Source: Clostridia bacterium (lineage in GTDB: Bacteria > Bacillota > Clostridia > Christensenellales > CAG-138). From it: a DNA stretch of 64,000 bases. A model generated the notes under the pieces. It saw nothing but the letters and a program-made list of their open reading frames with translations, did no database searches and was not told the origin of the DNA. The translations under genes and the position numbers were made by a program. Of this stretch, positions 43,465 through 53,583 are shown one piece after another. The stretch covers positions 1 to 64,000 of the forward strand of contig JAFQCL010000021.1 in assembly GCA_017416425.1 (NCBI GenBank), read 5' to 3'. Positions within the stretch are counted from its first letter, which is position 1. Each line of letters starts with the position of its first letter.

Positions 43465-44976
43465 TTACCTGATAGGCCCATATGTCTGCTTATCCTTAAG
43501 CACGACATCGTGTGCGCCGCCTTCGGTGATGCTTGCGGATGACACAAGCGTGAGCTTTGCGTTTTTGCGAAGCTCCTCAAGTGTAAGAGCACCGCAGTTG
43601 CACATCGTGGAGCGCACTTTATTGAGGGTGAGCACAACATTGTCATGTAAGCTTCCGGCATAGGGAACATAGGAGTCAACTCCCTCCTCAAATGAGAGCT
43701 TGCTTGCTCCGCCCATGTCATAGCGCTGCCAGTTTCGGGCTCTTGAGGAGCCTTCGCCCCAATATTCCTTCATATAATTGCCGTTTACGATCACACGGTT
43801 TGTGGGACTTTCGTCAAACCTTGCGAAGTATCTTCCAAGCATACAGAAATCGGCGCCCATAGCAAGCGCAAGTGTGATGTGATAGTCCATTACGATGCCG
43901 CCATCGGAGCAGATCGGGATATAAACTCCGGTCTCTTCAAAGTATTCATCCCGCGCTTTTGCGATCTCAAGAACAGCGGTGGCCTGACCACGGCCTATGC
44001 CTTTAGTCTCGCGGGTTATGCATATGGAGCCGCCCCCGATACCGACCTTTATAAAATCAGCGCCCGCATCGGCAAGAAATCTAAAGCCATCCTTATCAAC
44101 AACATTTCCCGCTCCCACCTTAACGCTGTCGCCATAGCGCTCGCGTATGAAATCGATCGTGATCTTCTGCCATTCGGTGAAGCCTTCTGAGGAATCAATG
44201 CAAAGCACATCCACGCCTGCGTCAACAAGCGCAGGAACACGCTCGGCATAGTCGCGCGTATTGATACCCGCGCCTACAACATAGCGCTTATGGTTATCCA
44301 GCAGCTCAAGCGGATTTTCCTTGTGGGTATCGTAGTCCTTTCTGAAAACAAAGGCCACCATATTGCCATCTTTGTCGATAATGGGAAGCGCATTTAGCTT
44401 ATGATCCCAGATTATGTCGTTGGCTTCCTTAAGGGATACGCCCTCATAAGCGAATACAAGGCGCTCCATGGGCATCATAAAGTCCGCTACCTTTGTATCA
44501 AGATCCATGCGGCTTACCCTATAGTCGCGGCTGGTGATTATTCCGCAAAGCTTTCCCGTGGGGGCGCCATCATGGGTTACGGCAACGGTCGTATGCCCTG
44601 TGCGCTCACGAAGAGCCAGCACGTCCGCGAGTGTATTTTCGGGGGTAAGGTTGGAGTCGCTGACGGAGAAGCCGGCTTTATATTTTTTAACACGCCGAAC
44701 CATATCCGCCTGGCTTTCTATAGACTGAGAGCCATATATGAATGAGACTCCGCCTTCCCTTGCAAGCGCGACAGCGAGCGTATCATTCGATACAGACTGC
44801 ATTATCGCGGATACCATGGGTATATTCATAGTTATCGGCGGTTGCTCGCCTCTTTTAAATTTACATAGCGGTGTTTTAAGAGATGTGTTTGCCGGTATGC
44901 AGTCCTTTGAGGAATAGCCCGGAACGAGCAGATATTCTCCAAAAGTACGCGAGGGTTCATCAAAAATAAATGTCAT
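43465..44976 (-). CDS. guaB: IMP dehydrogenase, Tritrichomonas-like type
   Basis: A 503-residue enzyme oxidising IMP to XMP. A CBS pair (about residues 95-220) is inserted in the TIM barrel. The catalytic Cys lies in [14 protein letters not shown] rather than the usual [32 protein letters not shown] (the mobile flap Arg-Tyr) and the C-terminal [11 protein letters not shown] follow. These match my memory of the protozoan Tritrichomonas foetus enzyme. The ATG at 44976 has GGAG upstream. Last gene of the purine operon. Confidence 0.92.
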   Translation of the reverse strand: MTFIFDEPSRTFGEYLLVPGYSSKDCIPANTSLKTPLCKFKRGEQPPITMNIPMVSAIMQSVSNDTLAVALAREGGVSFIYGSQSIESQADMVRRVKKYKAGFSVSDSNLTPENTLADVLALRERTGHTTVAVTHDGAPTGKLCGIITSRDYRVSRMDLDTKVADFMMPMERLVFAYEGVSLKEANDIIWDHKLNALPIIDKDGNMVAFVFRKDYDTHKENPLELLDNHKRYVVGAGINTRDYAERVPALVDAGVDVLCIDSSEGFTEWQKITIDFIRERYGDSVKVGAGNVVDKDGFRFLADAGADFIKVGIGGGSICITRETKGIGRGQATAVLEIAKARDEYFEETGVYIPICSDGGIVMDYHITLALAMGADFCMLGRYFARFDESPTNRVIVNGNYMKEYWGEGSSRARNWQRYDMGGASKLSFEEGVDSYVPYAGSLHDNVVLTLNKVRSTMCNCGALTLEELRKNAKLTLVSSASITEGGAHDVVLKDKQTYGPIR

Positions 44977-44994
44977 AAGCAACTCCTTTCAACT

Positions 44995-45837
44995 TTAATT
45001 TTGAGCGTTGCTGCGCATCGCCGCAACGATCGTATTTTGCATAAGCATAGCTATTGTCATCGGTCCTACTCCGCCGGGCACCTTTGTTATGTACTCGGCC
45101 TTAGGTTCTACGGAATCAAAATCTACATCGCCGCATAAGCTACCATCCGCATTGCGGTTTATGCCGACATCGATAACGGTTACGCCATTCTTTACCATAT
45201 CGCCCGTTATAAATCTGGGCTTTCCTATGGCGACAACAAGTATATCGGCCCTTCTTGTGATATCAATAAGATTTTTAGTCTTTGAATGACACACGGTCAC
45301 GGTGCCATCGTTTAAAAGCAGAAGCAGCGCCATGGGTTTTCCGACTATGTTGCTTCTTCCGAGTACGACGCAGTTTTTGCCCTTTATATCGATATTTTCG
45401 GAGGCAAGAAGCTCAATGACACCTTGAGGTGTGCAGGGGGCTATATCATTTCTGTCAAAGCCTATCCTCGCCGAGAAGCCGTCTACATCCTTACCTTCGT
45501 CAATGGCTCTTAAGATGCTTTTTTCGTTTATATGGCGGGGAAGCGGCAGTTGGCACAGAATCCCATGTACGCTGCTGTCGGCATTCAGTTTTTTTATAAG
45601 CAGGATCAGTTCCTCTTCCGTGGTCGATTCGGGAAGAGAGAAGCGCCTTGATATAATACCGACCTTTTCGCAGGCAGCCTGCTTATTTTTTACGTAAACC
45701 AGCGATGCGGGATCCTCACCGACTATTATAACGGCAAGGCAGGGGGAGATGCCCCTTTCTTTAAGAAACGCCGTCTGCTCCTTGACTCTGTTTAGGACGT
45801 CTTTTGCTACTTTTCTTCCGTTTATGATCTTTCCCAT
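44995..45837 (-). CDS. folD: Methylenetetrahydrofolate dehydrogenase/cyclohydrolase
   Basis: A 280-residue bifunctional enzyme that makes 10-formyl-THF, the donor for PurN and the AICAR formyltransferase. Signatures are VYVKNKQAACEKVGI (catalytic Lys), GILCQLPLPRHI, VVLGRSNIVGKPMALLLL and PGGVGPMTIAMLM. Its place in a purine operon is functionally fitting. Confidence 0.96.
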   Translation of the reverse strand: MGKIINGRKVAKDVLNRVKEQTAFLKERGISPCLAVIIVGEDPASLVYVKNKQAACEKVGIISRRFSLPESTTEEELILLIKKLNADSSVHGILCQLPLPRHINEKSILRAIDEGKDVDGFSARIGFDRNDIAPCTPQGVIELLASENIDIKGKNCVVLGRSNIVGKPMALLLLLNDGTVTVCHSKTKNLIDITRRADILVVAIGKPRFITGDMVKNGVTVIDVGINRNADGSLCGDVDFDSVEPKAEYITKVPGGVGPMTIAMLMQNTIVAAMRSNAQN

Positions 45838-45870
45838 AGCGTACCAAAAATCCTTTCCGCATTCAACTGC

Positions 45871-48800
45871 TTATTTGAAATATTCTACGGCCGAACGGAA
45901 TATCCCTATGTCATAATTGCCATAGACATTTTTATACAGCGTAGTTGCCGTTCGTTCGCTGTGACCCATCTTGCCAAATATTCTGCCATCGGGGGAGAGT
46001 ATGCCCTCAACAGCACCGATCGAGCCGTTTGGATTATAGCGTATATCCATTGTGGGAATGTTATTTTCATCCACATATTGGGTGGCTATCTGTCCGTTAC
46101 TGGAAAGCCTTAAAAGCTCATCCTCGCTGCATATGAAGCGTCCTTCGCCATGCGATATCGGCACAGAGAATACATCGCCCACGGATGCGCCCATAAGCCA
46201 GGGGGACTTATTTGAAGCGACCCTGGTTTTTACTATCATGGACTGATGGCGGGATATGCGGTTATAGGTAAGCGTGGGGCAATGCTCCGTGGTATCGATT
46301 ATTTCACCATAGGGAACAAGCCCAAGCTTTATGAGCGCCTGAAAACCGTTGCATATGCCAAGCATAAGTCCGTCACGCTGCTTTAAGAGCCTGTGTACCT
46401 CGTCCTTAATGGCGCCGTTTCTGAAGAATGCCGTTATGAATTTACCTGAACCGTCCGGTTCATCGCCGCCCGAGAAACCGCCGGGTATCATTATTATCTG
46501 AGACTGCGAAATGCGCTTTGCAAATTCACGCACCGAATCCGAAACATCATCCGGGCGGAGATTTTTGATCACGAATACTTCAGGTGAAGCGCCCGCCTGC
46601 CTCATGGCCTTTGCGGAATCGTATTCGCAGTTCGTGCCCGGAAATACCGGTATAAGAACCCTTGGGGAAGCGCATGATACGCTTGCCTTACAGGGCGCAT
46701 CGTGAACATAGCTGAATAAACGGGGAGTTCCCTCCTGCTTTACATCGTTACATGTATATATGGGCTCAAGCTTTCCTTCATATTCACAAAGAAGTTTTGA
46801 GAGCGATACGCTGTCCCTGTTAAGGCTTATCTCATCCTTATCGGTTATCTGTCCGAGCTTTCTTCCGACTATGGTATCATCTGTAAGTTCAAGCACGAAT
46901 GAGCCGTATGAGTAGTCGAAGATATCATTTAAAGCCAAATCATCATCATATCTAAAGCCAAGCATGTTGCCAAAGCACATCTTCATAACGGCTTCAGCGA
47001 CACCGCCGATGGTGGGGGTATATGCCGAGATCACCTTACCGCTTCGGATAAGCTCTGTTACAGTGCTAAACACCGATAGAAGCGACTCGGTAACCGGCAG
47101 ACCCTGCTCATCGTATAAAGGAGCGATATGGCAAACCGTATTGCCGGCCCTTTTAAATTCAGGCGATATAACTTCGTTTGCATTTCCCGTTGTTACGGCA
47201 AATGAAACGAGCGTCGGCGGTACATTCAGGTTTTCAAAGGTACCGCTCATGGAATCCTTTCCGCCTATAGCCGCAATCTTAAGCTCCATTTGAGCCATGA
47301 AAGCGCCAAGCAGCGCGGCAAAGGGCAGACCCCAGCGCTTTTCATCGCGCTTGAGCTTTAAAAAGTATTCCTGGAAGGTCAGATAAACATCCGAGAAGCT
47401 CGCGCCTGTGGCGATAAGCTTTGATACGGATTCTATAACGGCAAGATACGCGCTGTGATAGGGACTTTTTTCCGCTATATAGGGATTATAGCCGTAGGAC
47501 ATAAAGGAGCAGGTATCCGTGGTATCGTTTTCAACGGGTATCAGATGCACCATGGACTGTATGGGTGTGTTCTGATATTTACCGCCAAAGGGCATCAAAA
47601 CGGTACCTGAACCGATCGTAGAGTCAAACCTTTCGGAAAGTCCGCGCCTTGAGCAGCATGAAAGGCTCTTTGCAAGCTTAGTGTAGCCCTCATGAAAATC
47701 GGTTTCAATGGGCTTTTTATAGCTCTCGGGCGCCTTGGGAGCTATAATGATATGTTTTGAAGCTCCGTTTGAATTTAAGAATTCCCTTGAAAGATCGACT
47801 ATGCGCTTACCGTTCCAGTTTAAAATAAGACGCTTTTCTTCAGTAACAGCAGCAACGACTGTGGCTTCAAGATTTTCCGAAAGAGCAAGCTCAAGGAAAC
47901 GTTCAACATCCATTGGATCAACTACGACAGCCATGCGCTCCTGAGATTCGCTTATCGCAAGTTCTGTGCCGTCAAGGCCTTCATATTTTTTCGGAACTTT
48001 GTTAAGGTCTATTATAAGTCCGTCTGCAAGCTCGCCTATGGCAACGGATACTCCGCCCGCGCCAAAGTCGTTGCAGCGTTTTATAAGCCTTGAGGCTTCG
48101 GGCTTCCTGAAAAGCCTTTGCAGCTTGCGCTCTTCTGGCGCGTTTCCCTTTTGCACCTCAGCTCCGCAGGTCGTGAGCGACTCTACGGTATGCGACTTTG
48201 ATGATCCGGTAGCGCCGCCGCAGCCGTCCCTTCCGGTCCTTCCGCCGATCAGTATAACGGCATCGCCCGGCACGGGGGATTCCCTTCGAACGTTTTCCCT
48301 GGGAGCCGCCGCGATGACAGCGCCTATCTCCATGCGCTTTGCCGCGTAGCCGGGATGATATAATTCATCCACAAGACCGGTAGCAATGCCTATCTGATTG
48401 CCGTATGAGCTGTAACCGTTTGCCGCCGTGGTGACTATCTTCCTTTGGGGAAGTTTGCCGGGTATAGTATCCTCTATGGGGGTGAGGGGGTCTGCCGCGC
48501 CCGTTACTCGCATGGCCGCGTAAACATATGAACGCCCCGAAAGCGGATCCCTTATAGCGCCGCCGACGCATGTAGCAGCGCCTCCGAAGGGTTCTATCTC
48601 GGTGGGGTGGTTATGTGTTTCGTTTTTAAATAAAAGCAGCCAATCTTCATCGCCTTTTGAGGTTTGAACCTTGATTTTTACGGTACAGGCGTTTATCTCA
48701 TCGGATTCATCAAGCCCATCGAGCATGCCATTCACCTTAAGATGCTTTGTCGCGATGGTCGCTATATCCATAAGACATATGGGCTTATTTCGGGAAAGCT

Positions 48801-49563
48801 CGTCTCGTGTAGCAAGATACCGCTCATAGGCTGCCTCAAGCAGGGGGTCTTCGAATTTCACATCATCTATTATGGTATTGAATGTGGTATGTCTGCAATG
48901 ATCCGACCAGTAGGTATCTATCATCTTTATTTCGGTGATGGTTGGATTTCTGTTTTCCGACACGAAATAATCTTTGCAGAATCTTATGTCATCGATATCC
49001 ATGGCAAGCCCAAGCTTTGAAATGAGCGAGGAAAGCGCCTCATCATCCATATCAATAAAGCCCTCCATGGTATCAACGTCCGTGGGAAGCTCATATCGCA
49101 TGGAAAGCGTATCATATGGAAGAAGTGTTGCCTCTCTGCTTTCTACCGGATTGATTATGTGTTTTTTTATGCGTAAAATATCCGAGGAAGAAAGCTCGCC
49201 CTTAAGCAGATACACCTTTGCGGAGCGCACAAGGGGCTTATCGCTTTTAGATATGAGCTGTATGCACTGCGCGGCACTGTCCGCGCGCTGGTCAAACTGA
49301 CCGGGCAGATATTCGACTGCGAAGATCTCATAGCCGCTCATATCGTTTATATTAAAGTACACAATATCGGTTGCGGGCTCTGAGAATACCGTTTTACACG
49401 CATAGGAAAACAGCTCATCATCTATATTTTCAATATCATAGCGGTTTAGAATGCGAAGCTCGCTAAGCCCCTTTATGCCAAAAAGCGTTCTTATATCGGC
49501 GGCTAAAGAAGCGGCTTCGGCCGCGAAGTCGGCCTTTTTTTCAACATATACTCTGTAAACCAT
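45871..49563 (-). CDS. purL: Phosphoribosylformylglycinamidine synthase, single-chain
   Basis: A protein of about 1230 residues combining the PurS-like N-terminus, the two PurL synthetase halves (KNETHNHPTEIEPFGGAATCVGG; GKDSMSGTF) and a C-terminal PurQ glutaminase (PVFPGTNCEYD, GICNGFQALIKLG with the nucleophile Cys, SHGEGRF). Most Bacillales use separate PurS, PurL and PurQ; this is the large clostridial form. The ATG at 49563 begins MVYRVYV, the expected start; it ends repeat copy 6. Upstream ATGs lie inside the repeat. Confidence 0.95.
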   Translation of the reverse strand: MVYRVYVEKKADFAAEAASLAADIRTLFGIKGLSELRILNRYDIENIDDELFSYACKTVFSEPATDIVYFNINDMSGYEIFAVEYLPGQFDQRADSAAQCIQLISKSDKPLVRSAKVYLLKGELSSSDILRIKKHIINPVESREATLLPYDTLSMRYELPTDVDTMEGFIDMDDEALSSLISKLGLAMDIDDIRFCKDYFVSENRNPTITEIKMIDTYWSDHCRHTTFNTIIDDVKFEDPLLEAAYERYLATRDELSRNKPICLMDIATIATKHLKVNGMLDGLDESDEINACTVKIKVQTSKGDEDWLLLFKNETHNHPTEIEPFGGAATCVGGAIRDPLSGRSYVYAAMRVTGAADPLTPIEDTIPGKLPQRKIVTTAANGYSSYGNQIGIATGLVDELYHPGYAAKRMEIGAVIAAAPRENVRRESPVPGDAVILIGGRTGRDGCGGATGSSKSHTVESLTTCGAEVQKGNAPEERKLQRLFRKPEASRLIKRCNDFGAGGVSVAIGELADGLIIDLNKVPKKYEGLDGTELAISESQERMAVVVDPMDVERFLELALSENLEATVVAAVTEEKRLILNWNGKRIVDLSREFLNSNGASKHIIIAPKAPESYKKPIETDFHEGYTKLAKSLSCCSRRGLSERFDSTIGSGTVLMPFGGKYQNTPIQSMVHLIPVENDTTDTCSFMSYGYNPYIAEKSPYHSAYLAVIESVSKLIATGASFSDVYLTFQEYFLKLKRDEKRWGLPFAALLGAFMAQMELKIAAIGGKDSMSGTFENLNVPPTLVSFAVTTGNANEVISPEFKRAGNTVCHIAPLYDEQGLPVTESLLSVFSTVTELIRSGKVISAYTPTIGGVAEAVMKMCFGNMLGFRYDDDLALNDIFDYSYGSFVLELTDDTIVGRKLGQITDKDEISLNRDSVSLSKLLCEYEGKLEPIYTCNDVKQEGTPRLFSYVHDAPCKASVSCASPRVLIPVFPGTNCEYDSAKAMRQAGASPEVFVIKNLRPDDVSDSVREFAKRISQSQIIMIPGGFSGGDEPDGSGKFITAFFRNGAIKDEVHRLLKQRDGLMLGICNGFQALIKLGLVPYGEIIDTTEHCPTLTYNRISRHQSMIVKTRVASNKSPWLMGASVGDVFSVPISHGEGRFICSEDELLRLSSNGQIATQYVDENNIPTMDIRYNPNGSIGAVEGILSPDGRIFGKMGHSERTATTLYKNVYGNYDIGIFRSAVEYFK

Positions 49564-49665
49564 AATTACGACCATAGCTTTCATACAGCGAAAATCACAG
49601 GATTTCGCTGGGCGAAAGCTTCCTTTCTTGTGGAATTGGGACTGATTGAAAATTTGTTTTCAAAC
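49564..49665 (-). repeat. Start-codon repeat, copy 6 (between purD and purL)
   Basis: A short-middle form. Arms GTTTGAAAA and TTTTCAATC, then CCCAATTCCACAAGAAAGGA, a hairpin CTTTCGCCCAGCGAAA, and an extra insertion with a second GATTTTCGCTGTATGAAAGC half. It ends at the purL ATG. It begins one base after the purD stop. Confidence 0.88.
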
Positions 49666-49666
49666 T

Positions 49667-50929
49667 TCACCTTAGGGCATTTAACGCGGCGCTTCCTATA
49701 TCACGCCTGAAGTATGCGTTTTTAAAATGGGTCTTTTCTGTCGCGTCATAGGCCTTCTTAATAGCGGCTTCAAGAGTATCTGCCGTTGCCGTAACGCCAA
49801 GAACGCGCCCTCCCGCTGTGAGAAGCTTTCCGTCATCAAGCCTTGCGCCTGCTATAAACACGTTTACATCCGAGTCTGGGAGAGTTATTTCAAAGCCGGA
49901 CTCATATTTTGAAGGATATCCGCTTGATGCCATTATAACACAGCAGGCATGCTTATTTGAAAAACGCACATCCGCATCTGAAAGGCGCTCATCCCGCACG
50001 GCACGCATTATATCAAAAAGATCGGTCTCAAGAAGACTCAAAACAACCTGAGTCTCCGGGTCTCCGAACCTGCAATTATATTCGATCACCATGGGGCCCT
50101 TATTTGTAAGCATGAGACCGAAATAAAGGCAGCCTTTAAAGGGTCTTCCCTCGGCATTCATGGCATTCATGGTTGGGAGGAATATCGTTTCCATGCAGGT
50201 TTTTGCGATATCCTCCGTATAATAGGGGTTGGGGGCTATGGTTCCCATTCCGCCGGTATTAAGACCGGTATCACCCTCTCCGATGCGCTTATGATCCATC
50301 GAGGACACCATGGGCACTATCGTTTTTCCATCGGTAAAAGTAAGCACCGACACTTCGGGTCCGGTTAAAAATTCTTCGATAACGATACGCCTGCCGCTTG
50401 CGCCAAAAGCGCCATCCTCCAGCATGGATATTATGGCGTTTTCGGCTTTTTGATGGGTATTTGCTATAATAACGCCCTTTCCGAGCGCAAGACCATCCGC
50501 TTTTATTACGATGGGAAGGGGCTTATCCTTTATGTACTCAAGCGCCGCTTCCGTATCGCAAAATACCTCATAAGCAGCGGTAGGGATGGCGTATTTTTTC
50601 ATAAGCGCCTTTGCGAATGCTTTGCTGCTTTCGATCTCGGCGGCCGCCTTATAAGGTCCAAAAGCGGGTATACCCATGGCCTCAAGCGCATCGACAGCGC
50701 CGAGCGCCAAAGGATCATCGGGCGTTACTACGGCAAAGCCTATGTCGTTTTTTGCCGCAAATTCAGTGATCTTTTCGATATCGGTGGCCTTTATGGGGAT
50801 ACAGGTGGCTTCCTTGGCCATTCCGCCGTTTCCCGGGAGCACAAATATCTCCTCTATCGTATCATTTTCAAGAAGCTTTTTTACGATGGCGTGCTCTCTG
50901 CCTCCGCTGCCTATTACCATGATCTTCAT
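49667..50929 (-). CDS. purD: Phosphoribosylamine-glycine ligase (GARS)
   Basis: A 420-residue ATP-grasp enzyme. It starts MKIMVIGSGGREHAI; other motifs are PDDPLALGAVDALEAMG, IKADGLALGKGVIIA, EEFLTGPEVSVL, GGMGTIAP and EYNCRFGDPETQVVL. It joins phosphoribosylamine and glycine. Normal length. It lies 22 bases after the AICAR formyltransferase gene. Confidence 0.96.
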   Translation of the reverse strand: MKIMVIGSGGREHAIVKKLLENDTIEEIFVLPGNGGMAKEATCIPIKATDIEKITEFAAKNDIGFAVVTPDDPLALGAVDALEAMGIPAFGPYKAAAEIESSKAFAKALMKKYAIPTAAYEVFCDTEAALEYIKDKPLPIVIKADGLALGKGVIIANTHQKAENAIISMLEDGAFGASGRRIVIEEFLTGPEVSVLTFTDGKTIVPMVSSMDHKRIGEGDTGLNTGGMGTIAPNPYYTEDIAKTCMETIFLPTMNAMNAEGRPFKGCLYFGLMLTNKGPMVIEYNCRFGDPETQVVLSLLETDLFDIMRAVRDERLSDADVRFSNKHACCVIMASSGYPSKYESGFEITLPDSDVNVFIAGARLDDGKLLTAGGRVLGVTATADTLEAAIKKAYDATEKTHFKNAYFRRDIGSAALNALR

Positions 50930-50951
50930 AATAGTTTAAACTCCTGTTAAA

Positions 50952-52136
50952 TTAATGGTGGAACAAACGCATGCCGGTCATGGCCATGGCGATATCAAAC
51001 ATATCGCAGCAGGCTATAACATCATCATCACGCAAAGAGCCTCCGGGCTGTGCTATATAGGATACCCCGCTCTTTGCGGCACGCTCTATATTGTCCGCAA
51101 ATGGGAAGAAGGCGTCGCTTGCAAGGCATACGCCCGATATGCCGCCAAGGTACTCACGCTTTTCCTCGGACGTAAACGGGATGGGCTGAGCGGTAAAATA
51201 TTTCTGCCACTGACCGTCTGCCGTGACATCCTCGGGACAGTCGGATACGAATACATCTATCACGTTATTTTTAACCGCTCTGTCAAGCTTATCTATAAAT
51301 GGCAGGTTAAGCACTCTTTCATGCTGACGAAGGTGCCAGGCATCGGCTTTGCTTGCGGCAAGCCTTGTGCAGTGTATTCTGGACTGCTGACCTGCGCCTA
51401 CGCCTATAGCCTGACCGTCATACGCGAAGCATACGGAATTTGACTGGGTATATTTAAGTGTAATGAGCGCGATAACAAGGTCACGCTTTTTGTCATCCGG
51501 GATATTTTTATTTGCGGTGACGACATTTGAAAGCAGCTTCTGGTTTATTTCAAACTCATTTCTGCCCTGCTCAAATGTGATTCCAAACACCTGCTTACGC
51601 TCTATCGGCATAGGCTTATAGTCAGGGTCGATCTGAATGATATTGTAGCCGCCCTGCTTTTTCTTTGAAAGTATCTCAAGCGCCTTTTCACTGTATCCGG
51701 GCGCGATAACTCCGTCCGATACCTCACGCTTTATTATCCTTGCCGTTACTTCATCGCAAGGCTCGGATAATGCTATCCAGTCGCCGAAGGAGGACATGCG
51801 GTCGGTGCCTCTTGCCCTTGCGTAAGCGCAGGCGAGCGGAGATTCGTCAAGCCCCTTTATATCATCGACAAAGCATGCCTTTTTAAGCTTTTCATCAAGC
51901 GGGAGGCCTATTGCGGCAGAGGTCGGGCTTACGTGCTTAAAAGACGTTGCGGTGGGAAGACCGAGCGCCTTTTTTATCTCAAAAACAAGCTGCCAGCTAT
52001 TTAGGGCGTCTAAAAAGTTTATATAGCCGGGTCTGCCGTTTAATATCCGCAAAGGGAGTTCTTCTCCGTTTTCCATGAATATTCGTGCCGGCTTCTGGTT
52101 CGGATTACAGCCGTATTTAAGTTCAAATTCCTTCAT
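50952..52136 (-). CDS. AICAR formyltransferase, stand-alone (PurH C-terminal domain type)
   Basis: A 394-residue protein matching only the AICAR transformylase part of PurH: ELKYGCNPNQKPARI, ATSFKHVSPTSAAIG, YARARGTDRMSSFGDW, LKYTQSNSVCFAYDGQAIGVGAGQQSRIHCT and a C-terminal FPFADNIERAAKSGV. The cyclohydrolase domain is missing; the PurO-like gene upstream supplies that step. Some authors call this form PurV. It begins at the ATG ending repeat copy 7; the ATG at the repeat's ATGGTC is out of frame, confirming the start. Confidence 0.92.
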   Translation of the reverse strand: MKEFELKYGCNPNQKPARIFMENGEELPLRILNGRPGYINFLDALNSWQLVFEIKKALGLPTATSFKHVSPTSAAIGLPLDEKLKKACFVDDIKGLDESPLACAYARARGTDRMSSFGDWIALSEPCDEVTARIIKREVSDGVIAPGYSEKALEILSKKKQGGYNIIQIDPDYKPMPIERKQVFGITFEQGRNEFEINQKLLSNVVTANKNIPDDKKRDLVIALITLKYTQSNSVCFAYDGQAIGVGAGQQSRIHCTRLAASKADAWHLRQHERVLNLPFIDKLDRAVKNNVIDVFVSDCPEDVTADGQWQKYFTAQPIPFTSEEKREYLGGISGVCLASDAFFPFADNIERAAKSGVSYIAQPGGSLRDDDVIACCDMFDIAMAMTGMRLFHH

Positions 52137-52218
52137 AAGTTCTGACCATGACTTTTGCTGGGCAAAAGTTTCCTTTCTTGTGGAGTTGGGCTTGCGGCTT
52201 GAAAACTTATTTTCAAAC
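52137..52218 (-). repeat. Start-codon repeat, copy 7 (between purO and AICAR formyltransferase)
   Basis: A short form. It starts at the base after the purO stop. Arms GTTTGAAAA and TTTTCAAGC, then CCCAACTCCACAAGAAAGGA, hairpin ACTTTTGCC/GGCAAAAGT with mismatches, ATGGTCAGAACT and the start ATG. Confidence 0.88.
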
Positions 52219-52935
52219 TCACATCTCAGTGTGCTTGTTTATAAGGATATCGCTGCATTCTTTTGTGTTTATATTGACATAGCGAACATACAGGGATATT
52301 TTGTTATCGGCATTAAGGCTGTCCCATATAAGGTTCGCGAATTCGTCCATGGAATCAGGTATTTGGATACGCCCGGGCTCACCTTTAAATGTGGGAAGCG
52401 GGCTTCCGTCATGCTCATAGGTATGTATGAAATGCCCAATTCCGCATAGGGGCTCATAATTGAATACATAGCGATTGCACGCGGAGCCCTTCTCGTCAGC
52501 AGCCTTTAATATGCCAAGCTTATAGGTAAACGAAGCGCCATTAAGCTCAATAAGGCCGCTTATCCTCGGTGTAAAATTGGGGGCGTCGGGCTCAAAACAG
52601 CGCTCAGCCTGCGCGCTTTCAAAGCTCTTACCCAAAAGCAGATGATTCCTTATGGTATCGGTCTGATCGCCGTTTGTGACTATTATTTTATCGCCCATAT
52701 CGCGTACAGGCGCATATATGATAAGGCTTGGGTCTGAGACTTTTGACTCGTCATAAGGATATATCATGATATCCGAGCCCTCGCGCCTAAATACGCGATT
52801 GCGGCTGTTTTCGCTTCGTCCCATTATAAAATACGCAAAAACGGCGTTTTGGCCGTCTTTGCTCATGCCGATAACGATACCTCTTCCGGGGTAGGCGTTA
52901 TTATTAAGTAATGTCTCCATATTCTGTAGATCCAT
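52219..52935 (-). CDS. purO: IMP cyclohydrolase, PurO-like
   Basis: A 238-residue protein of the archaeal-type IMP cyclohydrolase family (PF07826). The N-terminus has NNAYPGRGIVIGMSKDG and YFIMGRSENSRNRVF, typical of the family's cyclohydrolase core. It converts FAICAR to IMP. It sits beside the stand-alone AICAR formyltransferase, so together they replace PurH. AAGAAGGG lies before the ATG at 52935. Confidence 0.87.
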   Translation of the reverse strand: MDLQNMETLLNNNAYPGRGIVIGMSKDGQNAVFAYFIMGRSENSRNRVFRREGSDIMIYPYDESKVSDPSLIIYAPVRDMGDKIIVTNGDQTDTIRNHLLLGKSFESAQAERCFEPDAPNFTPRISGLIELNGASFTYKLGILKAADEKGSACNRYVFNYEPLCGIGHFIHTYEHDGSPLPTFKGEPGRIQIPDSMDEFANLIWDSLNADNKISLYVRYVNINTKECSDILINKHTEM

Positions 52936-52962
52936 TTGTATTTAAACCCTTCTTTTTCGATT

Positions 52963-53583
52963 TTAAGCATTATTCTCATCAAGCAGTCGCTTTGATACCA
53001 TTTCGGCGGCTTCTGGTAAAAGCAGCCATTCGGCCTGCTCCATTACACGAAGCTGCAATGTTTCGGGAGTGTCATTTGGAAGCACAGGTACGGCCTTTTG
53101 AGCGATTATCTCGCCGCCGTCTGTGATCTCGTTTACATAATGTACGGTTGCTCCCGTAATCTTAACGCCATAGCGGAGAGCTTCCTCATGTACATGGATA
53201 CCATAGTAGCCATCGCCGCAAAAGGAGGGGATTAGCGATGGATGTATATTTATAATGCGTTTATCGTATTTTTTTGTAAAGTCGCCGCTGAGCACACGCA
53301 AAAAGCCCGCAAGCACGATAAGGTCGATATCCGCATGTGAAAGAGCCTCAAAAAGCGCGGCTTCAAATGCTTCCTGCGTAGGATGCTTTACCTTTGAAAG
53401 CACGAGCGTGGGAATACCGGCATTTTCAGCCCGAGTAAGGGCATAGGCATGCTTTGTATTTGACACGACAAGCGCTATCACGCCGCTTTTTATGATCCCA
53501 TCCCTTTGAGCGTTTATAAGAGCCTGAAGGCCTGTGCCCCCGCCTGAAACGAGTACGGCTATCCGTACTTTTTCCTTTAGCAT
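52963..53583 (-). CDS. purN: GAR transformylase
   Basis: A 206-residue 10-formyl-THF-dependent enzyme: [39 protein letters not shown] (catalytic Asn-His), [17 protein letters not shown] (catalytic Asp). It overlaps purM by seven bases. Confidence 0.95.
   Translation of the reverse strand: MLKEKVRIAVLVSGGGTGLQALINAQRDGIIKSGVIALVVSNTKHAYALTRAENAGIPTLVLSKVKHPTQEAFEAALFEALSHADIDLIVLAGFLRVLSGDFTKKYDKRIINIHPSLIPSFCGDGYYGIHVHEEALRYGVKITGATVHYVNEITDGGEIIAQKAVPVLPNDTPETLQLRVMEQAEWLLLPEAAEMVSKRLLDENNA

Noticed and set aside
45945..49300. Several open frames antisense to purL, and similar antisense frames elsewhere
   Set aside because: They overlap well-supported genes, lack ribosome sites and encode low-complexity or unrecognisable sequence; they are shadows of codon bias.
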